A stretch of DNA of 64,000 nucleotides from Moraxella catarrhalis (GCF_001632285.1 NZ_LWAH01000011.1:13883-77882), one strand, 5' to 3'. Shown: positions 18,774-28,944, numbered from the stretch's first letter. A program made the numbers and translations. The notes: generated by a model not told the origin, from the sequence alone.

Positions 18774-18805
18774 TCGCAATTTAGCCATTTAAGCATTTAT
18801 TTATG

Positions 18806-18844
18806 CCGCCCAAATCGTTCAGTTGCTTTGGGCGGTTTTATTTT
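18806..18844 (+). terminator. terminator of ohr
   Basis: CCGCCCAAA and TTTGGGCGG form a 9-bp stem, followed by TTTTATTTT. Confidence 0.93.
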
Positions 18845-18888
18845 CTGTTATTTTATTTTAATTTAAAAATATTAAATTTAATTAAGTT

Positions 18889-18922
18889 TAAATAAAATTA
18901 CCCTAAGATAACCTAGGGTAAT
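18889..18922 (-). terminator. terminator of the fumarase gene
   Basis: On minus, ATTACCCTA and TAGGGTAAT form a 9-bp stem followed by TTTATTT, 28 bases after the fumarase stop. Confidence 0.8.
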
Positions 18923-18949
18923 ATGGCAAATGCACTTGCTAAGAATTGG

Positions 18950-20476
18950 TTAAGCTTCTACTACTGGGATTTTACCAATTTTAGCCTGCCAAATCTTTGG
19001 TGCTGTTGCATGTACCGAACTGCCGCTACTATCCACTGCCACAGTCACTGGCATATCACAAACCTCAAATTCATAAATCGCCTCCATACCAAGCTCAGGG
19101 AATGCCACAACTTTGGCATTTTTAATCGCCTTAGAAACCAAATAGGCCGAGCCACCCACTGCCATCAAATAGACCGCCTTATTATCAGCAATCGCTTGAC
19201 AAGCTGCCTCACCACGCTCTGATTTACCAATCATACCCAATAAACCCGTTTGCTCCAGCATTTGACGGGTGAACTTATCCATGCGTGTTGCTGTTGTTGG
19301 GCCTGCAGGACCAACCACCTCATCACCCACAGGATCAACAGGACCAACATAGTAGATAATTTTATTGGTGAAATCAACTGGCAGCGTTTCACCATTATTG
19401 AGCATATCTGTCATGCGCTTGTGTGCAGCATCTCGGCCTGTGTAAATCTTACCACTCAGTAAAAGCACATCACCTGTTTGCCAATTGGCTATCTCTTCTT
19501 TGGTCAATGTATCGACATTAATACGCTTACCATTTTCAGGATTATAAGTCACATCTGGATACACATCCAAGCTTGGTGGCATAAGCTCAACGGGACCTGA
19601 ACCATCAAGCTCAAATTCCACATGGCGAGTTGCTGCACAGTTTGGAATCATTGCCACAGGTTTTGAAGCGGCATGTGTTGGGTAATCTAAAATCTTGACA
19701 TCCAATACCGTTGTCAATCCACCCAAACCTTGTGCACCAATACCCAACGCATTGACTTTATCATAAATTTCCAAGCGTAACGCTTCTGTCGTAGACAGCT
19801 GGGCACCAGAGTCGGCTTTTTGCTTAAGTTTATGAATATCGATATGGCTCATCAAAGATTCTTTGGCAAGCAGTGCTGCTTTTTCTGGTGTGCCACCAAT
19901 ACCAATACCCAAAATACCAGGTGGACACCAGCCTGCACCCATTGTGGGGATAGTTTTTAGTACCCAATCAACAATATCATCTGATGGATTTAGCATGGCA
20001 AGCTTTGATTTATTTTCAGAACCACCACCTTTGGCCGCACAAGTCACTTCCACTTTATCACCTGCCACAATCTGCATATGGATGACCGCTGGGGTATTAT
20101 CTTTGGTATTTTGGCGTTTGCCTGCTGGGTCAGTCAATACCGAAGCGCGCAGGGTATTATCAGCATGATTATAAGCACGGCGAACTCCCTCATTAACCAT
20201 ATCTTCAACGCTCATGGTCGCATCCCAAGTGACATTCATCCCAACTTTTAAAAATACAGTTGCAATACCCGTATCTTGGCAAATGGGACGATGTCCTTCG
20301 GCACACATACGACTATTAACCAAAATTTGGGTCATGGCATCCTTGGCAGCAGGGTTTTCTTCACGCGCCAAAGCCTCAACCAAAGCTTCAATATAATCTG
20401 TCGGGTGATAGTAACTAATGTACTGAAATGCATCGGCGATACTTTGAATGAAATCATCTTGTTTAATGATGGTCAT
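18950..20476 (-). CDS. fumarate hydratase, class I (iron-sulfur)
   Basis: The 508-residue protein belongs to the class I fumarases, which use a 4Fe-4S cluster to interconvert fumarate and malate in the TCA cycle. Visible family motifs are HRPICQDTGIATVF (Cys66, a likely cluster ligand), CAAKGGGSENKSKLAML, GIGIGGTPEKAALLAKESL, MIPNCAATRHVEFELDGSG and, in the C-terminal beta domain, GPAGPTTATRMDKF. Length matches FumA/FumB. AAGGAAAATAACC precedes the ATG. It is a single transcription unit bounded by terminators. Confidence 0.93.
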   Translation of the reverse strand: MTIIKQDDFIQSIADAFQYISYYHPTDYIEALVEALAREENPAAKDAMTQILVNSRMCAEGHRPICQDTGIATVFLKVGMNVTWDATMSVEDMVNEGVRRAYNHADNTLRASVLTDPAGKRQNTKDNTPAVIHMQIVAGDKVEVTCAAKGGGSENKSKLAMLNPSDDIVDWVLKTIPTMGAGWCPPGILGIGIGGTPEKAALLAKESLMSHIDIHKLKQKADSGAQLSTTEALRLEIYDKVNALGIGAQGLGGLTTVLDVKILDYPTHAASKPVAMIPNCAATRHVEFELDGSGPVELMPPSLDVYPDVTYNPENGKRINVDTLTKEEIANWQTGDVLLLSGKIYTGRDAAHKRMTDMLNNGETLPVDFTNKIIYYVGPVDPVGDEVVGPAGPTTATRMDKFTRQMLEQTGLLGMIGKSERGEAACQAIADNKAVYLMAVGGSAYLVSKAIKNAKVVAFPELGMEAIYEFEVCDMPVTVAVDSSGSSVHATAPKIWQAKIGKIPVVEA

Positions 20477-20664
20477 GGTTATTTTCCTTTTGGCTAATTT
20501 GTGTAAAACACAAACGGCTGGCTTTGCTTAAGTCATCTTAAGCTGATTTTAATAATCACACATTTGGTCAATGATGATATGCAAATATCAATCAGTTAAA
20601 TCAGTGATTTTAGAGCGTGCCTACCATTTCATATGGTTGGTACAATAAATGATTAACTGGTGAT

Positions 20665-21762
20665 TTAATCCATTTTTGCCAAAATCTGCGTCAATACATC
20701 AATCAATCGCTGATTTTGTGCTTGCGTACCCACACTAATACGCAAATAATCCTTGATGCGTGGCTGATTAAAATGACGCACAATCACACCTTCTTGGCGT
20801 AGTGCCTGACTTAAATCAGCTGCTTGATGGTTTGGCAAAGTTGCAAATACAAAATTTGCCGCTGAAGGCAGTACGGTAAAGCCAAGCGTCTGCAAGTCTT
20901 GGGTGAGTGCTTTGCGAAGCTTGATGACCTGAGTGCGTTTATCTTCAAAATATGCCACATCTTCAACACTGGCTTTGGCACCTGCTTGAGCCAAGCGGTC
21001 AAGTGGATAAGAATTAAAACTATTTTTCATTGCCATCAATGCGGCAATTAAATTTGGATTGGCAAATGCCATGCCCACACGCAAACCTGCCAAGGCACGA
21101 GATTTTGAAAAAGTTTGGGTAATCACCAAATTATCAAACTGGCGAATCAGTCTCACCGCAGATGCCTGCTTGACATCATCAGCATAATCAATATATGCCT
21201 CATCAATGACAACAACCGCATCAGGGTGCATGGCAATCAGCTTTTTGATATCTTCGATGGGCAGCAACCGCCCTGTTGGTGCGTTGGGATTTGCCAAGAT
21301 AATACCATCACACGACTGATGATACTCTTTTATATCAATGCTAAAATCGTCCTTAAGTGGGATACTTTGGGTTGTGACACCAAAGGTATCAGCATAAACA
21401 GGATAAAAGCTGTAGCTAATATCAGGCATCAATAATGGACGCTGTTTCATAAAAAAACATGCAAATACCAATGCCAATACTTCATCCGACCCATTACCAA
21501 CAAACACCTCATCTAACCCAAGCCCATGATAATCTGCTAAAGTTTGGCGGAGTTCGTCTGACTCAGGTTCAGGATAAAGCCGCAATGCACAAGCCTCATC
21601 AACAAGCACTGCCTGCATTGCCATCACTGCTTTTGGGCTTGGTGGATAGGGATTTTCGTTGGTATTTAGTTTAACCAAATTATCATGCTTGGGCTGCTCG
21701 CCAGGTACATAAGGGCTAAGGTTTTTTGCCTTAGTACTCCACAAACGGTTGTCAATACTCAT
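20665..21762 (-). CDS. hisC: histidinol-phosphate aminotransferase
   Basis: The 365-residue PLP enzyme of fold type I has the N-terminal motif LNTNENPYPPSP, NPNAPTGRLLP, VVIDEAYIDYA and the PLP-lysine segment TFSKSRALAGLRVG. It catalyses the amino transfer from glutamate to imidazole-acetol phosphate in histidine synthesis. It lies about 90 bases after hisD in the run murA-hisG-hisD-hisC, an arrangement seen in related gammaproteobacteria. The gap to fumarase contains an imperfect hairpin but no clear terminator. Confidence 0.95.
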   Translation of the reverse strand: MSIDNRLWSTKAKNLSPYVPGEQPKHDNLVKLNTNENPYPPSPKAVMAMQAVLVDEACALRLYPEPESDELRQTLADYHGLGLDEVFVGNGSDEVLALVFACFFMKQRPLLMPDISYSFYPVYADTFGVTTQSIPLKDDFSIDIKEYHQSCDGIILANPNAPTGRLLPIEDIKKLIAMHPDAVVVIDEAYIDYADDVKQASAVRLIRQFDNLVITQTFSKSRALAGLRVGMAFANPNLIAALMAMKNSFNSYPLDRLAQAGAKASVEDVAYFEDKRTQVIKLRKALTQDLQTLGFTVLPSAANFVFATLPNHQAADLSQALRQEGVIVRHFNQPRIKDYLRISVGTQAQNQRLIDVLTQILAKMD

Positions 21763-21850
21763 GATTATCCGACACTTTTATTAAGATGTTAACTATGATG
21801 TGCTTATCTGCTGCAGAGATTTTGATTGTGCCAAATGATTCAAATCAATA

Positions 21851-23158
21851 TCAATCATGATGACGATAGCGTGCCGATAAGGCATGAGCATCCAAGTTTT
21901 CTTGTACTGCCAAAATATCTGCTGTTTTTGCCAAAGGTTTGGCACCATTTGGTGTACAATAGATAAGCGAGGTTTTTTTGGTAAAATCATAGACCCCAAG
22001 TGGCGAGCTAAACCGTGCCGTGCCTGATGTTGGCAAGACATGGTTAGAACCTGCACAGTAATCGCCGATAGCTTCTGGCGTATGCCTTCCTAGAAAGATT
22101 GCTCCTGCATGGCGTACATATTGCTCCACTTCTTCAGGGTTATTCAGTGACAGCTCCAAATGCTCAGGGGCGACTTGATTGATGATGTTAATCCCTTCAG
22201 CTCGGTTTTTGACCAAAATCAACGCTCCACGACTGGCAAGAGCCTGCTTTGCGATATCCGCTTTTGGTAGTTCTGCCAACGCATGATCAATGGCATCTTT
22301 GACCGCATCTAACTGGCTTGGGCAAGTGGTAACAAAAATCGCCTGTGCTACAGTGTCATGCTCCGCCTGGGATAACAGATCCATAGCAAGCCAGTCAGCA
22401 TTATCATCAGGTTCACCTTCGGCATAGACCAGCACTTCAGATGGCCCTGCAATCATATCAATGCCCACTTGTCCAAATACTGCACGCTTGGCAGCAGCAA
22501 CATATTTATTGCCCGGTCCTGTAATTTTATCTACTTTGGCAATACTGTCTGTACCATATGCCAATGCTGCCACTGCCTGAGCCCCACCAATTGTAATGAC
22601 GCTATCCACACCCGACAGATGTGCTGCCGCCAGTACCAAAGGATTTAGCTCGCCATTCGGTGCAGGAACAACCATCGTGATATGCCCAACGCCTGCGACT
22701 TTGGCAGGTATGGCATTCATCAAAACGCTAGACGGATAACTTGCCAATCCCCCCGGCACATAAATACCCACACGGTCAAGGGGTATGACTTTTTGTCCCA
22801 AACTATTGCCCAAATGATCGGTAAAGCGAAAACCCGCCTCGACTTGATGCTGATGAAACTCAAAAATCCGCTTAGCAGCGTATTGTAAGGCATGTTTGAC
22901 ATCATCAGCCAAACCGTCAAATGCCGCTTTTAATTGATCAGCACTGACAAACAGCTCATGCATACTCTTGGCTGGGTGCTTATCAAATTCTTGAGTGAGT
23001 TTAAGCACTGCGTCATCACCATCTTCTCGTACTGTGGCGATAATATCATTCACAGTAGCAATCAGCGTACTATCAGTTACCGTTTCAAAGGCAAGCAAAT
23101 CTTTTAATTGGCTGGCAAAGTTATCATCTTGACTTTTTAGAATTTTTAAAGTTGGCAT
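21851..23158 (-). CDS. hisD: histidinol dehydrogenase
   Basis: The 435-residue enzyme oxidises histidinol to histidine in the last two pathway steps. Family motifs seen are GIYVPGGLASYPSSVLMNAIPA, KITGPGNKYVAAAKRAVFG, DMIAGPSEVLVYA, LSQAEHD and the zinc-ligand region GAIFLGRHTPEAIGDYCAGSNHVLPT. Length is normal. GAG lies close to the start. It follows hisG after about 200 bases. Confidence 0.97.
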   Translation of the reverse strand: MPTLKILKSQDDNFASQLKDLLAFETVTDSTLIATVNDIIATVREDGDDAVLKLTQEFDKHPAKSMHELFVSADQLKAAFDGLADDVKHALQYAAKRIFEFHQHQVEAGFRFTDHLGNSLGQKVIPLDRVGIYVPGGLASYPSSVLMNAIPAKVAGVGHITMVVPAPNGELNPLVLAAAHLSGVDSVITIGGAQAVAALAYGTDSIAKVDKITGPGNKYVAAAKRAVFGQVGIDMIAGPSEVLVYAEGEPDDNADWLAMDLLSQAEHDTVAQAIFVTTCPSQLDAVKDAIDHALAELPKADIAKQALASRGALILVKNRAEGINIINQVAPEHLELSLNNPEEVEQYVRHAGAIFLGRHTPEAIGDYCAGSNHVLPTSGTARFSSPLGVYDFTKKTSLIYCTPNGAKPLAKTADILAVQENLDAHALSARYRHHD

Positions 23159-23356
23159 GGATACTCTTTTAATAAATACAAATTCAATACAAGTTTTATC
23201 ATGATTAAATCTTGGTTACTTGATGAAATCAGCAAAGTTTGACTTTAGATAAGGTGAGATTATCAGCAAAATATGATATGGCTTTGCTCAAGATATATTT
23301 TACCCAACATGCTATCAGGAACAAGCGTATCATAAACAAAAAAGATGACACGATCT

Positions 23357-24013
23357 TTAAGCACCCTGCTCCAAGACAGCTTTTTCCAAAATTTGTAAAA
23401 TTGGCTCAATCTGTACCAATTTACGCTTATAGCTGACAGGATTGACAATCAGGCGTGATGACACTTGGCAGATGGTTTCCAAAGGCTCTAAACCATTGGC
23501 ACGCAAGGTATTTCCCGTATCTACGACATCCACAATCAAATCACCAAGCCCCACCAAAGGAGCAAGCTCCATAGAGCCATACAGCTTGATGATGTCTACT
23601 TGTTCACCACGAGACGCAAAATAGTTGCGTGCTACATTGGTGTATTTGGTGGCGATACGCAAGCGGCGATTAGGCAGTACTGCACCTTTGACACCTGCAG
23701 TCATCAGACGACATTTGGCGATGCCCAAGTCCAGCAGCTCATAAATCTGTGCATCATATTCGATCAAAACATCTTTACCCGCCACGCCAATATCTGCCGC
23801 CCCATGCTCTACATATGTCGGCACATCAGAAGCTCGCAAAATCAACAAACGAACATTGGGATGTGTGGTCGGAAAAATAAGCTTTCGAGACTGGTTAATA
23901 TTTTCTAGCGGTACAATCCCTGCCTTAGCAAATAAAGGCAAGGTTTCGTCCAAAATTCGCCCTTTTGATAGAGCAATGGTTAAGCCTGAAAAATTTTCTG
24001 TCATGGTTATCAT
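23357..24013 (-). CDS. hisG: ATP phosphoribosyltransferase, short form
   Basis: The 218-residue protein starts the histidine pathway by joining ATP and PRPP. Motifs are [40 protein letters not shown] and the PRPP site [15 protein letters not shown]. It is the short HisG without the C-terminal ACT-like domain, which normally works with the regulatory subunit HisZ; hisZ is not in this window. Two Met codons (24013 and 24004) could start it and neither has a strong ribosome-binding site. Confidence 0.95.
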   Translation of the reverse strand: MITMTENFSGLTIALSKGRILDETLPLFAKAGIVPLENINQSRKLIFPTTHPNVRLLILRASDVPTYVEHGAADIGVAGKDVLIEYDAQIYELLDLGIAKCRLMTAGVKGAVLPNRRLRIATKYTNVARNYFASRGEQVDIIKLYGSMELAPLVGLGDLIVDVVDTGNTLRANGLEPLETICQVSSRLIVNPVSYKRKLVQIEPILQILEKAVLEQGA

Positions 24014-24091
24014 GAGTTACTACTGCCACAATTTAGATGGTAAAAGGTCAGAATTTTATTTGGTCAAAATGGCGTTAAAGTCTTGATAACT

Positions 24092-25354
24092 TTAGCCTTT
24101 GATACGCTCAATATTAACACCCAACCCACGCAGTTTATTTTCAACATCATCATAGCCACGGTCTATATGGTAAATGCGATCAATAACACTTTCACCTTCG
24201 GCACACGCCGCCGCCATCACAAGCGACATGGATGCTCGTAAATCGGTTGCCATAACGGGCGCTGGCATAAATTTTTCAACACCTTTAACAATGGCAGTAT
24301 GACCATCGATGCGGATATTTGCCCCCATACGCTGAAGCTCTGGCACATGCATGAAACGATTTTCAAAGATATTTTCAATAATCGTGCTTGTACCTTCTGC
24401 CAAACAGCACACCGCCATCAACTGTGCCTGCATATCGGTTGGAAATCCTGGATGTACTTGAGTACGAATATCAACAGCTTTTGGACGCGTGGTCATCACC
24501 GCACGAATCCAGTTGTGACCTGTGGTAATGGTCGCACCCATGGCTTCAAATTTTTTGAGTACAGGATGTAAAAACTCTGCCGATGTATTGAGCACTAAGA
24601 CATCACCACGGCTCATGAGTGCGCCTGCCAAATAAGAGCCTGTTTCGATACGATCTGCGATCACGCTGTATTCACAGCCATGCAAGCTCTCAACGCCCTC
24701 AATAACCATTGTTGTTGTGCCGATACCGCTGATTTTGGCACCCATGGCAACCAACATATTTGCCAAATCTACCACCTCAGGTTCAGTCGCACAGTTTTCT
24801 AAGCGTGTGGTACCCAAAGCAAGCGTTGCCGCCATGATGATATTTTCGGTACCACCGACCGTCACCATATCAAAGCTAAAATCACAGCCTATCAAGCGAC
24901 CGCCTGCTGGTGCACGAGCTTTAACATAGCCATTTTCAACTTCGATAGTTGCACCCATGGCTTCTAGTGCCTTTAGGTGCTGATCCACAGGTCGTGAGCC
25001 AATAGAGCAGCCACCTGGTAAACTGACTTCCGCTTCACCAAAGCGTGCAAGCAATGGACCTAGCACCAAAATCGATGCACGCATCGTACGCACCAACTCA
25101 TAAGGTGCATAATAATTTGTCACAACACTTGCATCTGCTGTGACCGTATTACCTTCTTTATAAATTTTTACGCCAGTACCTGCAATCAGTTCAATCAAAG
25201 TGGCTGTATCTTTTAGTGTCGGCACATTATGAAGCACCGTTTCACCATTGGGTAGTAGCATTGCTGCCAACAGTGGCAGAGCAGCATTTTTTGAACCTGA
25301 AATGGTGACCTCACCAATGATACGACTTGCCCCTATAATTTTAAACTTATCCAT
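24092..25354 (-). CDS. murA: UDP-N-acetylglucosamine 1-carboxyvinyltransferase
   Basis: The 420-residue enzyme makes the first committed step of peptidoglycan synthesis. It has the substrate Lys in [10 protein letters not shown], the fosfomycin-reactive Cys116 in [16 protein letters not shown], and the C-terminal [12 protein letters not shown]. Because the Cys is present, fosfomycin should bind. AGGGATAAGTT precedes the ATG. It lies 15 bases after ibaG, a pairing conserved in gammaproteobacteria. Confidence 0.97.
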   Translation of the reverse strand: MDKFKIIGASRIIGEVTISGSKNAALPLLAAMLLPNGETVLHNVPTLKDTATLIELIAGTGVKIYKEGNTVTADASVVTNYYAPYELVRTMRASILVLGPLLARFGEAEVSLPGGCSIGSRPVDQHLKALEAMGATIEVENGYVKARAPAGGRLIGCDFSFDMVTVGGTENIIMAATLALGTTRLENCATEPEVVDLANMLVAMGAKISGIGTTTMVIEGVESLHGCEYSVIADRIETGSYLAGALMSRGDVLVLNTSAEFLHPVLKKFEAMGATITTGHNWIRAVMTTRPKAVDIRTQVHPGFPTDMQAQLMAVCCLAEGTSTIIENIFENRFMHVPELQRMGANIRIDGHTAIVKGVEKFMPAPVMATDLRASMSLVMAAACAEGESVIDRIYHIDRGYDDVENKLRGLGVNIERIKG

Positions 25355-25369
25355 AACTTATCCCTAAGC

Positions 25370-25612
25370 TTAAGCTTTTTTGGCAGTATATTCTGCAGGC
25401 GTAAGCGCATGAATCGTCAAAGCGTGCATTGCACCGTTTTGGATATATTGATTAACAAGTGTATAAACCATCTGCTGACGCGCTACCAAACGCTTGCCCT
25501 CAAAGGCATCATCAACAATCAACAATTCAAATTTATTACCTTCATTCACCGCATCAATGTGGGCATCGGCAAAATGTGGGCGAAGTAGCTCAATTAAAGC
25601 TTGTGCATTCAT
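25370..25612 (-). CDS. ibaG: BolA/IbaG-family protein
   Basis: The 80-residue protein has the BolA fold pattern: FELLIVDDAFEGKRLVARQQMVYTLVN, then MHALTIHALTPAEYT. Its place directly before murA identifies the IbaG (YrbA) branch, linked to acid stress, iron-sulfur handling and envelope integrity. The start MNAQALIELL at 25612 was preferred because GAGAA lies upstream and homologues begin there; a frame six codons longer exists. Confidence 0.88.
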   Translation of the reverse strand: MNAQALIELLRPHFADAHIDAVNEGNKFELLIVDDAFEGKRLVARQQMVYTLVNQYIQNGAMHALTIHALTPAEYTAKKA

Positions 25613-25745
25613 AGGTTTTCTCATTGCCATAGGGCGGTTAATCCACCCAAAATAATTACATTATTATATCAAATCTGGCAACATTTATCATCAAATGCTG
25701 CCAAATATGCCACCAAATTACCATGATAGATGATGGTACAAATCG

Positions 25746-26507
25746 CTATTGAGAGATCTCAAATACAGGTGCTGTATTGGCTGGGGCTACATTACTGGCA
25801 TTGGGTGTATAAATTTCTTGCAATATATAGCCACTATCTTCTTGCGTATCAGGCTTTGCCACCATGGCATCATAGCCATCATCGTTGGTATACGCCTGTG
25901 TATTCACTTCATGATTGGTATAACTTTCTAACTCCTGAACACTCACCAAAGTCGTCAAAGTTACCGCAGCCTCCATACCGGGTGTCGCTTGAATGGCTTC
26001 TAAGATATAACCTTGCTGCTCGGATGTCAAATAGCCCAGCACATAAGCGGTACGGTCACGAACAACAACCTTATATTGTGATGATTTAAGATGGCGGTTG
26101 GTTAGTAAGCGGGTATTGATTTTTGAGCGTAAATAATTTTCATGCAAAGTATGGCTTTGGCTTTTGGGTGTCTCAACGACAGTCAAATAATTAAAGACTT
26201 TTTCGACATCTCTCATCGAGTCAATCGTACGCCCAACTTCAATCTTAATCTGTTCACTGGGTACTTCGCCAGTCAATAAAACTTCTCGGCGAAAACTGGC
26301 AATATCAATACGCACTGTATTTGGACTGACACCCGGAATGGTTGCAAGATTACGGCGTGCGGTAAGCTCAATACTACTATCACTGATACGCTCAGGAATG
26401 GTGCGACCCATCGCATCAGCGCCGACACTTTGTGTGCCATTGCTGACACATGCTGTCAAACCAATCATTGCCATGCTCGTCAAAACGATTAATAATTTTT
26501 TCATCAT
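25746..26507 (-). CDS. BON-domain outer-membrane lipoprotein (DolP/YraP-like)
   Basis: The 253-residue precursor has a lipobox (GLTAC). Two BON domains follow: about 40-115 (ISDSSIELTARRNLATIPGV ... VLLTGEVPSEQIKIEVGRTI) and about 118-195 (LHENYLRSKINTRLLTN ... AYVLGYLTSEQQGYILEAIQ). An acidic tail of about 55 residues is not part of the usual DolP. DolP supports outer-membrane integrity at division sites. The adjacent yraN fits the yraN-yraP neighbourhood of enterobacteria. Confidence 0.85.
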   Translation of the reverse strand: MMKKLLIVLTSMAMIGLTACVSNGTQSVGADAMGRTIPERISDSSIELTARRNLATIPGVSPNTVRIDIASFRREVLLTGEVPSEQIKIEVGRTIDSMRDVEKVFNYLTVVETPKSQSHTLHENYLRSKINTRLLTNRHLKSSQYKVVVRDRTAYVLGYLTSEQQGYILEAIQATPGMEAAVTLTTLVSVQELESYTNHEVNTQAYTNDDGYDAMVAKPDTQEDSGYILQEIYTPNASNVAPANTAPVFEISQ

Positions 26508-26591
26508 GCTATGTTTCCATATTACTGGGATATATCTTATAGTAAAGCTACGGATTGCTTGATTGATTTTAATTCACGACCATTGAGCCAA

Positions 26592-27005
26592 TCAAAACGC
26601 ATTTTTTATCCATTCATGTTCAATCAATCCATCAACCAAATCAAAAACCATGACATCAAAACGGTATGCATCATCAATATATTTGGGATAATTGATTAAA
26701 AATCGTTCTGCTGTTCGGTAGATTTTTGCCTGCTTTTTTGAGGTAACACTCTCAAGCGCTGTACCATACACAGAACTTGTTCGGCTACGCACTTCAACAA
26801 ATACCGTACAAAATCTTGGCTGCACCAAACGGTGCGATTGCTCCAAAGGCTGTCTGGCGATAATATCAATCTCACCAACAAATGGGGTGGTAAAGTTGGT
26901 TAAAATAATTTCATAGCCTGCTTGTTTTAGCTTATCTACCGCCAACTGCTCAAACACATCGCCCTGCTTGCGTTTGATGGTTTTATTGTTTAACTGGCGA
27001 CCCAT
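26592..27005 (-). CDS. yraN: YraN family (UPF0102) putative endonuclease-fold protein
   Basis: The 137-residue protein has the YraN pattern: GDVFEQLAVDKLKQAGYEIILTN, GEIDIIARQ, VFVEVRSRTSS and YRFDVMVFD. The Glu, Asp and Glu-x-Arg residues of a nuclease-like core are present. An insertion (LEQSHRLVQPRFCT) lengthens the loop before the second strand. The function is not established. Its ATG overlaps the stop of the RDD gene by one base. Confidence 0.87.
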   Translation of the reverse strand: MGRQLNNKTIKRKQGDVFEQLAVDKLKQAGYEIILTNFTTPFVGEIDIIARQPLEQSHRLVQPRFCTVFVEVRSRTSSVYGTALESVTSKKQAKIYRTAERFLINYPKYIDDAYRFDVMVFDLVDGLIEHEWIKNAF

Positions 27006-27499
27006 CAGCGAATGCGTTTTACCACAACAGTTTTGGCAATTTTATCATGCCAGCCTTGTTTTTTCTTATCAAAACCAACCCAAATAAGTCCCAAACAAAG
27101 AATCACGGATGAAATCAGATAACTAAAATATCGCAATAATGCCCTTGGCACACTGATAAATTGCCCTGTTTTGGCATCACGGACTTGCAGCCCAAAGAGC
27201 ATTTTACCTGGTGTTGCACCTTTTTTTACCCAAAACCAAACAACCGCCGCCGCCATCACTAAGTTTAGGATAGCATCCCCAGCACTATAAAGGATGGCAT
27301 CCCCAACACTATAAAACGGTATTTGGTCAGCAGGCATGGCCATCATTTGCTGATAATTATAAAACCAATACGGTGCAATTATAATCATAACAATTAAATT
27401 ATCGACAAGACATGCCACAAATCGTATCCAAAATCCTGCATATTCAAATTCAGAATCATCGTACTGAGGACTGTGCGACACTGCTGTATTTGTTACCAT
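27005..27499 (-). CDS. RDD-family inner-membrane protein
   Basis: The 164-residue protein has three or four hydrophobic helices and the RDD signature. Arg and Asp lie in AGFWIRFVACLVDNLIVMI, the second motif is KKGATPGKMLFGLQVRDAKTG, and the third region is RALLRYFSYLISSVILCLG. Some relatives are sodium/proton antiporters, but most are uncharacterised. It is translationally coupled to yraN. A short internal duplication (SVGDAILYSAGDAIL) occurs at about residues 63-77. Confidence 0.83.
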   Translation of the reverse strand: MVTNTAVSHSPQYDDSEFEYAGFWIRFVACLVDNLIVMIIIAPYWFYNYQQMMAMPADQIPFYSVGDAILYSAGDAILNLVMAAAVVWFWVKKGATPGKMLFGLQVRDAKTGQFISVPRALLRYFSYLISSVILCLGLIWVGFDKKKQGWHDKIAKTVVVKRIR

Positions 27500-27673
27500 T
27501 GTTTACTCCTGTATTTTTATGGTCTAAGTCTATTGCTTAAGCTGCTTGATAAATTTGCTGGTAAATTGCTTAGAATAACAAAATTTTGTCATTTTCGCCA
27601 TCAGTTATGTTATTTTGCGATGAAATTTTGGCAAATTTTAAGTAAAATGGTATCAAAACCATAGGAAGCTTTG

Positions 27674-28156
27674 ATGAAATTACGAATTTTAAGTATTGGG
27701 CACAAAATGCCAAATTGGGTACAACAAGGCTTTGAAGAATACCTCAAACGCATTCAGCCCATGATTAGTGTTGAAATGGTGGAACTACCTCCTGCCAAAC
27801 GCAGCAAAACCCCCTCACCTGCCGAGATTGATAAATATAAAGCCATCGAAGCGACGACAATTTTAAATGCCAAACATCCAAAAGAGCGATTATGGCTGCT
27901 TGAAGTTAAGGGTAAAATGCTGTCTACTGAGCATTTGAGTGATAAGCTGAGTGTGGCGATGCAAGATGGTGCAGATATTGCCTTGGTGATTGGTGGTGCT
28001 GATGGCGTTTCGCCTGAGATATTGCAAGCAGCAGATTTTAAATGGTCATTATCGGAGCTGACCTTGCCGCATCCGTTGGTGCGTATCATTGTCATAGAGC
28101 AGTTGTATCGTGCGATGAGTCTGATTAATCATCACCCCTATCATCGTGGTGGGTAG
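27674..28156 (+). CDS. rlmH: 23S rRNA (pseudouridine1915-N3)-methyltransferase
   Basis: The 160-residue SPOUT methyltransferase has LRILSIGHKMPNWVQQGFEEYLKR at the start and the SAM-binding knot VIGGADGVSP ... SLSELTLPHPLVRIIVIEQLYRA. The C-terminus is NHHPYHRGG. It methylates pseudouridine 1915 of 23S rRNA in helix 69. ATG at 27674 has AGGAAG upstream; the TTG before it is not needed. Its terminator is shared with the pnp relic that follows. Confidence 0.97.
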   Translation: MKLRILSIGHKMPNWVQQGFEEYLKRIQPMISVEMVELPPAKRSKTPSPAEIDKYKAIEATTILNAKHPKERLWLLEVKGKMLSTEHLSDKLSVAMQDGADIALVIGGADGVSPEILQAADFKWSLSELTLPHPLVRIIVIEQLYRAMSLINHHPYHRGG

Positions 28157-28225
28157 AATGATTGGTTGTTCAAGTGATTTAGATTACTCAAGCTTAAGCA
28201 CTTACCATCTTTAACCAAAATTATT

Positions 28226-28254
28226 AAAAAACCGCTCAAAAGAGCGGTTTTTTA
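28226..28254. terminator. bidirectional terminator after rlmH
   Basis: ACCGCTC (28231-28237) and GAGCGGT (28242-28248) form a stem with A-rich and T-rich flanks on both sides. It ends rlmH on plus, and on minus would have ended the original pnp copy. Confidence 0.9.
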
Positions 28255-28285
28255 AAGTCATATGATAATATGATACTAAGGTTGT

Positions 28286-28378
28286 TTATTCAACACCTTT
28301 CATGGTTAATTTAATACGACCACGATTATCAATGTCTTGAACTTGAACCTTGACAGTTTGACCTTCTTTTAGATAATC
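28286..28378 (-). pseudogene. relic of the 3' end of pnp
   Basis: Bases 28290-28378 are identical to 30200-30288 in the intact pnp gene (89 of 89). The relic encodes the last about 30 residues (ending KGVE) and then its own TAA, whereas the intact gene ends KGVEQ. Homology stops abruptly at 28379, where the HD-hydrolase relic begins. It marks one boundary of an insertion next to pnp. Confidence 0.93.
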
Positions 28379-28380
28379 TC

Positions 28381-28914
28381 ATTACCCACTACCAACAGCC
28401 CCACCGTCATTATCATAATCTCACCCATTTATCTGAATATTTTATGTGGTTTGATGAAATAAAGGATAATTTATCTCGTCCCGATTTGGTTGCCATTGCC
28501 CTTTTTTTATCATGACGTAATTTATAATCCCAAAAGCCCCGCCAATGAATACGACAGCTCGGTCATGATGAAGGATGAATTACAAGGCATATCATCCGAT
28601 ACAGATATTGGTATTACTGAGCGTTATTTCTTGCCACCAAAGACCATATCAATCCTTTAACGGGCGATGATAAAGCAGATTTGGATTATTTATTGGATAT
28701 TGATTTGGCGATATTGGGAAGTGATTTTGATAGATTTGATGAATATAATCATCAAATCAGGCAAGAATATGCGTGGGTCAATCGTTTTATTTATCATGTT
28801 AAAAGAAAATCGGTGTTAAAAGGATTTTATAACAAGGAGCGAATTTATTTAACCAATTATTTTTATCAAGCGTTAGAAAATAAAGCAAGGGATAATTTAA
28901 AGCAGTATTTGTGA
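28381..28914 (+). pseudogene. HD-superfamily phosphohydrolase relic (5'-truncated, two frameshifts)
   Basis: Three frames read in succession give one recognisable protein. First comes YQQPHRHYHNLTHLSEYF to 28512. Then FYHDVIYNPKSPANEYDSS follows after a shift in the T7 run at 28502-28508. Finally ATKDHINPLTGDDKADLDY and the C-terminal part (LLDIDLAILGS ... ALENKARDNLKQYL) follow after a second shift near 28630. HYHNLTH and the YHD segment are the metal-binding motifs of predicted HD hydrolases (COG4339 type). The first 20-30 residues are missing because the gene abuts the pnp relic. It is inactive as it stands. Confidence 0.8.
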
Positions 28915-28944
28915 TTTTATTTTTAATTCATCACAACAATCCTT

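Noticed and set aside
20618..20643. Terminator of hisC
   Set aside because: The hairpin has several mismatches and no run of T on the minus strand.
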